From: Desulfoscipio sp. XC116
GTDB lineage: Bacteria; Bacillota; Desulfotomaculia; Desulfotomaculales; Desulfallaceae
Length of the DNA stretch: 64,000 nucleotides
Assembly (NCBI RefSeq): GCF_039851975.1
Contig: NZ_CP156660.1
Location: 2,981,035-3,045,034 of the forward strand
Reading direction: 5' to 3'
Shown here in pieces: positions 60,341-64,000 of the stretch. Made by a program: the position numbers and the translations under genes. Under the pieces are notes generated by a model. That model ran no database searches and was not told where the DNA came from. It saw only the letters and a list, made by a program, of their open reading frames with translations. Positions within the stretch are counted from its first letter, which is position 1, and the number at the start of each line of letters is the position of its first letter.

Positions 60341-62887
60341 TTAAAAACATTCCGCCCACCTCACCAGAGGTATTTCAAATTTACCGGCCATAAACTGATG
60401 GGCGGGCCTTACCCTGACAGTATAACCATAAGTACCCTGAGCCAGGGGCACTCTGCCCGTAAACCGGTAAATGCCATCTCCCTGCTTTTCCTTTAATTCC
60501 ATGGCAATAGTATTTAGATTACTGATATAAGGTCCTTTATCACTTCCCAGAGCAATCTCCACGGCCACTTCCGACGGCTTGATAGGGCCCAGCTTAACCA
60601 CCGATTCCACCGCCAGCTCCTCACCGGCCTGCATATCCCATCTGCCATTGGTCTCAGTGCGTTCAACCTTTACATGATGCCAGTTGTCCTGGATAAACCT
60701 TTTAAAACGGCAAGCCTGTTCAGCCGCTGCATAGTTTGACTCCATAAAAGCAATGCCCCGGTCAACAGCCATTGTATAAAGCCTTTCCGTATACTCCATT
60801 ACCATCCGGGCGGTGCTGAAAAAAGGAATTATTGTACGCATGGAATTGCGCATCATGGAAACCCACCGGCCGGGAATATCATTTTGCCGGTCATAGTAAA
60901 TAGGTATTACTTTTTCCTCAAGCACCTTATACAGATAATGGATATCGCTCCTATCCTGCTGCATTTCATTTAATTGCAAATCACCGGGATTACCTATAGC
61001 AAAACCGTTTTTGCCGTTGTAAGCTTCGGGCCACCACCCATCCAGCACACTGCAGTGCAACACACCGTTCATAGCGGCTTTCATACCGCTGGTGCCGCTT
61101 GCTTCCATGGGCCAGCGCGGAGTGTTGAGCCATACATCCACACCGTGTACCAAGTGACGGGCTACATTGATGTCATAGTTCTCTAAAAACACTATTTTGC
61201 CTCTAAAAGGTTCCTCTTGAGAATAATCGACAATTTTTTTAATTAGTTCCTGGCCGGCACCGTCCATTGGGTGAGCCTTGCCCGCAAACACTATCTGCAC
61301 CGGCTTATCCAAATTATTTAACATGGCCGCCAGACGGTCCGGATCACTGAATATTAGCATGGCCCGTTTGTAAGTGGCAAAACGGCGAGCAAAACCAATC
61401 GTTAACGCTTGCGGCAGCAAAACCCCGCCGGCCTCGGCAATCAGTGCTTCGGACTCGTGATTACGCCGTCGTTTTTGCTGGATACTATCCCTGACATACC
61501 GGATGGCACGATCCTTTAACCGCAAATGGGTATCCCAAATTACCTGATCGGGGATATCGTTAAACCGCTGCCACAATGCCGCACCGGTCACCTGATCCGC
61601 CCAATTTTTCCCCAGGTGTTTACTGAAAATATTTTTCCACGTTTCGTCGATCCAGGAACCGGTATGCACCCCGTTGGTCACCGAGGTAACCGGAACCTCC
61701 TCCACCGGTATGGCGGGATAAAAACGGTGCAACATCTGGCGGGTCACTTCTCCGTGCAGTTTACTGACCCCATTGCAAAAACCCGCCATGCGCATAGCCA
61801 AAACCGTCATGTTAAACTCGTTTTGTTCGGCGTCCCAACCTAAATCCAATAATGTATCACATTCCATACCGGTATCGCGGCACAGCTCAGCCAAATATTT
61901 TTCCGCCATGTGCCGATCAAAAACATCATGCCCGGCGGGTACGGGAGTATGAGTGGTAAATATAGTGTTGGCTCGAATGGCTTCCCTGGCTGTGGACGCG
62001 GGAACTCCCTCGCTAACCATCTCCCGCAACCGCTCCAGCGTCAAAAAGGCCGCATGTCCCTCGTTAATATGCCAGGCAAACGGGGTTATTCCCAATACTC
62101 TTAATGCCCTGACCCCCCCCACACCAAGCACTATTTCCTGAATAATGCGCATTCTCCGCCCACCGCCGTACAACTGGCCGGTAACTTTACGATCCTCCTC
62201 CATGTTTAAAGGAAGATCGGTATCCAGCAGAAATAACCGCGACAATCCCACTTGTACTTTCCATATTCTTATAAACAGGGATCTGCCGGGTAGTTCCACC
62301 GCTACAGTGGTATCCAGTCCGCTATCCCCAACTACAGGCGTGACCGGTATCTCATTAAAATTCAGATCAGGATAATAAGTTTCCTGGCAACCATCTAAAT
62401 TGATAATTTGGTTAAAGTAACCATGTTTGTAGAGCAAGCCTACACCTATAAACGGCAAACCCAGATCGCTGGCCGATTTTGTATGATCGCCGGCCAACAC
62501 ACCAAGTCCTCCGGAGTAAATCGGGCAGGATTCATGCAAGCCAAACTCCGCGGAAAAATAAGCAATAGTTTTATCTTTATAACGAGGGTGCGCTTTGCCA
62601 AACCATTTGTCTCCGTACATATAACGATCAAAGTCATTCAGTACGGTATCATATTTTTTTAAATATTCCTGATCAGCGGCCGCCTGATCCAATTCCTCCC
62701 GGCGCACCCGCAGCAAAAATTTTACCGGATTGTGCTCCACCAACTCCCAAAGTCTTGGATTGATATCTTTATACAGTTCCCTGGCCGGGCTGTGCCAGCT
62801 AAACCAAAGGTTATAAGACAAATCACGCAGACGTGCAATGCGTTCCGGCAGCGGCGGATTAACCGTAACAGTGCGGAAATAAAACAT
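60341..62887 (-). CDS. glgP: Alpha-glucan (glycogen/maltodextrin) phosphorylase
   Basis: The 848-residue protein is of the bacterial/archaeal alpha-glucan phosphorylase type: N-terminal DUF3417 (LSYNLWFSWHSPAREL), catalytic core with AYFSAEFGLHESCPIYSGGLGVLAGDH, HINEGHAAF, THTPVPAGHDVF, and the PLP-lysine motif GTSGMKAAMNGV. It releases glucose 1-phosphate from glycogen or maltodextrin. A C-terminal extension of about 100 residues has an immunoglobulin-like strand pattern. The ATG is preceded by GGAGGTCATCAC. It may work together with the free-standing CBM25 protein encoded 20 kb away (inference). Confidence 0.94.
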   Translation of the reverse strand: MFYFRTVTVNPPLPERIARLRDLSYNLWFSWHSPARELYKDINPRLWELVEHNPVKFLLRVRREELDQAAADQEYLKKYDTVLNDFDRYMYGDKWFGKAHPRYKDKTIAYFSAEFGLHESCPIYSGGLGVLAGDHTKSASDLGLPFIGVGLLYKHGYFNQIINLDGCQETYYPDLNFNEIPVTPVVGDSGLDTTVAVELPGRSLFIRIWKVQVGLSRLFLLDTDLPLNMEEDRKVTGQLYGGGRRMRIIQEIVLGVGGVRALRVLGITPFAWHINEGHAAFLTLERLREMVSEGVPASTAREAIRANTIFTTHTPVPAGHDVFDRHMAEKYLAELCRDTGMECDTLLDLGWDAEQNEFNMTVLAMRMAGFCNGVSKLHGEVTRQMLHRFYPAIPVEEVPVTSVTNGVHTGSWIDETWKNIFSKHLGKNWADQVTGAALWQRFNDIPDQVIWDTHLRLKDRAIRYVRDSIQQKRRRNHESEALIAEAGGVLLPQALTIGFARRFATYKRAMLIFSDPDRLAAMLNNLDKPVQIVFAGKAHPMDGAGQELIKKIVDYSQEEPFRGKIVFLENYDINVARHLVHGVDVWLNTPRWPMEASGTSGMKAAMNGVLHCSVLDGWWPEAYNGKNGFAIGNPGDLQLNEMQQDRSDIHYLYKVLEEKVIPIYYDRQNDIPGRWVSMMRNSMRTIIPFFSTARMVMEYTERLYTMAVDRGIAFMESNYAAAEQACRFKRFIQDNWHHVKVERTETNGRWDMQAGEELAVESVVKLGPIKPSEVAVEIALGSDKGPYISNLNTIAMELKEKQGDGIYRFTGRVPLAQGTYGYTVRVRPAHQFMAGKFEIPLVRWAECF

Positions 62888-63077
62888 GTGATGACCTCCG
62901 TTATGTCATGTAGGATTTTTTTATTTTATCCTCGAAAAGGAAACACAATGCACGATGAAAACAAAAAACCGGCCAAGGGCATAAAACCCGTCCGCCGGTT
63001 ATTATTGACACTAATAGAAACAACCATGCTATGCACTTCATACTTTTGTTGTATCATGCGAAATATATAAGCGCAAC

Positions 63078-63386
63078 TTATGCCCAGGAACGGCTTGACC
63101 GCTTGGCTTGATAGCAATCTTTGCAATAAACCGGCCTGCTGCCATTCGGCTTGAAAGGTACACTTGTCATTGCGCCGCACTCATCACAAACCACTTCATA
63201 CATTTGTCTTTCCCTTGCACCACCGGCACGGAAGTTGTTGTTCTGACGGCGTGCCTTGCGGCAGTCCGGACAGCGGGAAGGTGAGTTTTCAAAACCCTTT
63301 TCAAAGAAAAACTCTTGTTCGCCGGCTGTAAACACAAACTCCTCACCACAATCTTTACATACCAAAACCTTGTCCGAAAAAACCAT
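63078..63386 (-). CDS. Zinc-ribbon protein
   Basis: The 102-residue protein has four CxxC knuckles in two pairs: CKDC..CPDC (residues about 10 and 39) and CDEC..CKDC (about 68 and 89). The first pair matches the probable zinc-ribbon family zf-trcl, the second the CxxC-x-CxxC domain often attached. Such proteins are common in Clostridia-like bacteria and of unknown function; nucleic-acid binding is possible. GGGGGACAATTTCAGGGT precedes the ATG. Confidence 0.85.
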   Translation of the reverse strand: MVFSDKVLVCKDCGEEFVFTAGEQEFFFEKGFENSPSRCPDCRKARRQNNNFRAGGARERQMYEVVCDECGAMTSVPFKPNGSRPVYCKDCYQAKRSSRSWA

Positions 63387-63542
63387 ACCCTGAAATTGTC
63401 CCCCTTATGAATTATTATTACCCTATGGAACCTTTGACAGATGATTCGCCTATTCATAAGCAGGACAGACAAACACCGCAAAACAATCCCATGAGTACTG
63501 ATATAATAATATGAGAAAACCATCTAAATTACAATAAGCACT

Positions 63543-63992
63543 TTATAATTTTCTAGCCCTCAGTATAGCAGCCCATTTTCCGGGCTTTTCCGGGTCCGGT
63601 TTTTCCGTCGCTGTTGATTCCACCGCCGATACGGCAATCTCCGTTTTGGCCGGCAAGAAGTCCGCCGGATACAGGATTTCCGACCGGTATTGTTCATTTT
63701 CCAAGCGGCGACGCATTTCTAAAACCGTTTTTTCAAGCCGCTCCACCCGCTCCCAGGTGGTCTTTTTCTTTTCCGCCTCTACCAGGCACGCCAAATCCCT
63801 GAGCTTACCGCGCAGTTTAAAATTATCAGCGCTTAAACGCTCAATTTCACCGGCCATCTCCAGATATTTATCATTGCTGAACAAAGCGTTTTCCAGCTGT
63901 TCAATGCGTTCCCGGTAGATACTGTTAGTCCGGCTCAATGCTTCGTTTTCTACAATAGTGTTGCGTAATTCTTCTTCTTTTTCCTGGCTCAT
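63543..63992 (-). CDS. Coiled-coil hypothetical protein
   Basis: The 149-residue protein is a long coiled coil over residues 5-105 (heptad Leu/Ile pattern, Glu/Lys/Arg-rich) with a short non-helical tail. There is no membrane segment or enzyme motif. Its real start may lie near the window edge; the ATG used here is eight bases inside it. It might be a cell-division or structural protein, but I do not recognise it. Confidence 0.6.
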   Translation of the reverse strand: MSQEKEEELRNTIVENEALSRTNSIYRERIEQLENALFSNDKYLEMAGEIERLSADNFKLRGKLRDLACLVEAEKKKTTWERVERLEKTVLEMRRRLENEQYRSEILYPADFLPAKTEIAVSAVESTATEKPDPEKPGKWAAILRARKL

Positions 63993-64000
63993 CGTACCTC

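Overview
The window looks like the chromosome of an anaerobic, spore-forming Firmicute of the Desulfotomaculum/Pelotomaculum type (Peptococcaceae sensu lato). This is an inference from gene content: a SpoIIM-type protein, demethylmenaquinone methyltransferase, a siroheme/ferredoxin protein, a NuoEFG-like NADH-oxidising module, an ADP-forming acyl-CoA synthetase, a cobalamin riboswitch, a T-box leader and frequent TTG starts. I saw no rRNA or tRNA gene.

Region 1 (1-11.2 kb) is accessory DNA. After the 3' end of an ABC-F gene and a HAD phosphatase gene come a decayed RAYT transposase with REP palindromes, a truncated PEP-utilising-enzyme remnant, a nucleotidyltransferase gene pair and an XRE repressor with an operator inside its own promoter. 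Next is a 4.6-kb cassette of two convergent genes: an Mrr-nuclease/STAND ATPase/helical-repeat protein that resembles antiphage Avs proteins, and a GT2 glycosyltransferase. The cassette is bounded by perfect 23-bp inverted repeats (5200-5222 and 9776-9798). A complete tyrosine recombinase gene abuts it, and its stop codon lies inside the right repeat. I read this as a probable invertible two-gene switch. A 26-bp direct repeat (1698-1723 and 11211-11236) brackets the whole region.

Region 2 (11.2-27.2 kb) is mostly housekeeping and metabolism: YlbF-like protein, a DASS anion transporter, Tex, a ferritin-like protein, HyuA/HyuB-type hydantoinase genes, a PaaG-like crotonase, a PPC-domain protein, a siroheme/ferredoxin protein next to MenG, and a NitT/TauT-type ABC transporter.

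Region 3 (27.6-35.9 kb) opens with a cobalamin riboswitch and an attenuator terminator. Behind it are two secreted proteins that share a near-identical N-terminal domain; one ends in a DUF4430 (transcobalamin-like) domain, the other in a 45-unit RHS/YD shell. The RHS tip is frameshifted, and an orphan RHS fragment and an Rpn-like nuclease gene follow.

Region 4 (36-64 kb) holds the NuoEFG-like operon, the AhpD-like/TtcA gene group, a free-standing CBM25 protein, a bifunctional nuclease, a GAF histidine kinase, an aroF-pheA operon behind a T-box with a duplicated antiterminator/terminator module, an ADP-forming acyl-CoA synthetase, TrkAH, an OxlT-like MFS transporter, DUF421/DUF4363 genes, alpha-glucan phosphorylase, a zinc-ribbon protein and a coiled-coil protein. 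Several families of short palindromic repeats sit downstream of genes across the window.
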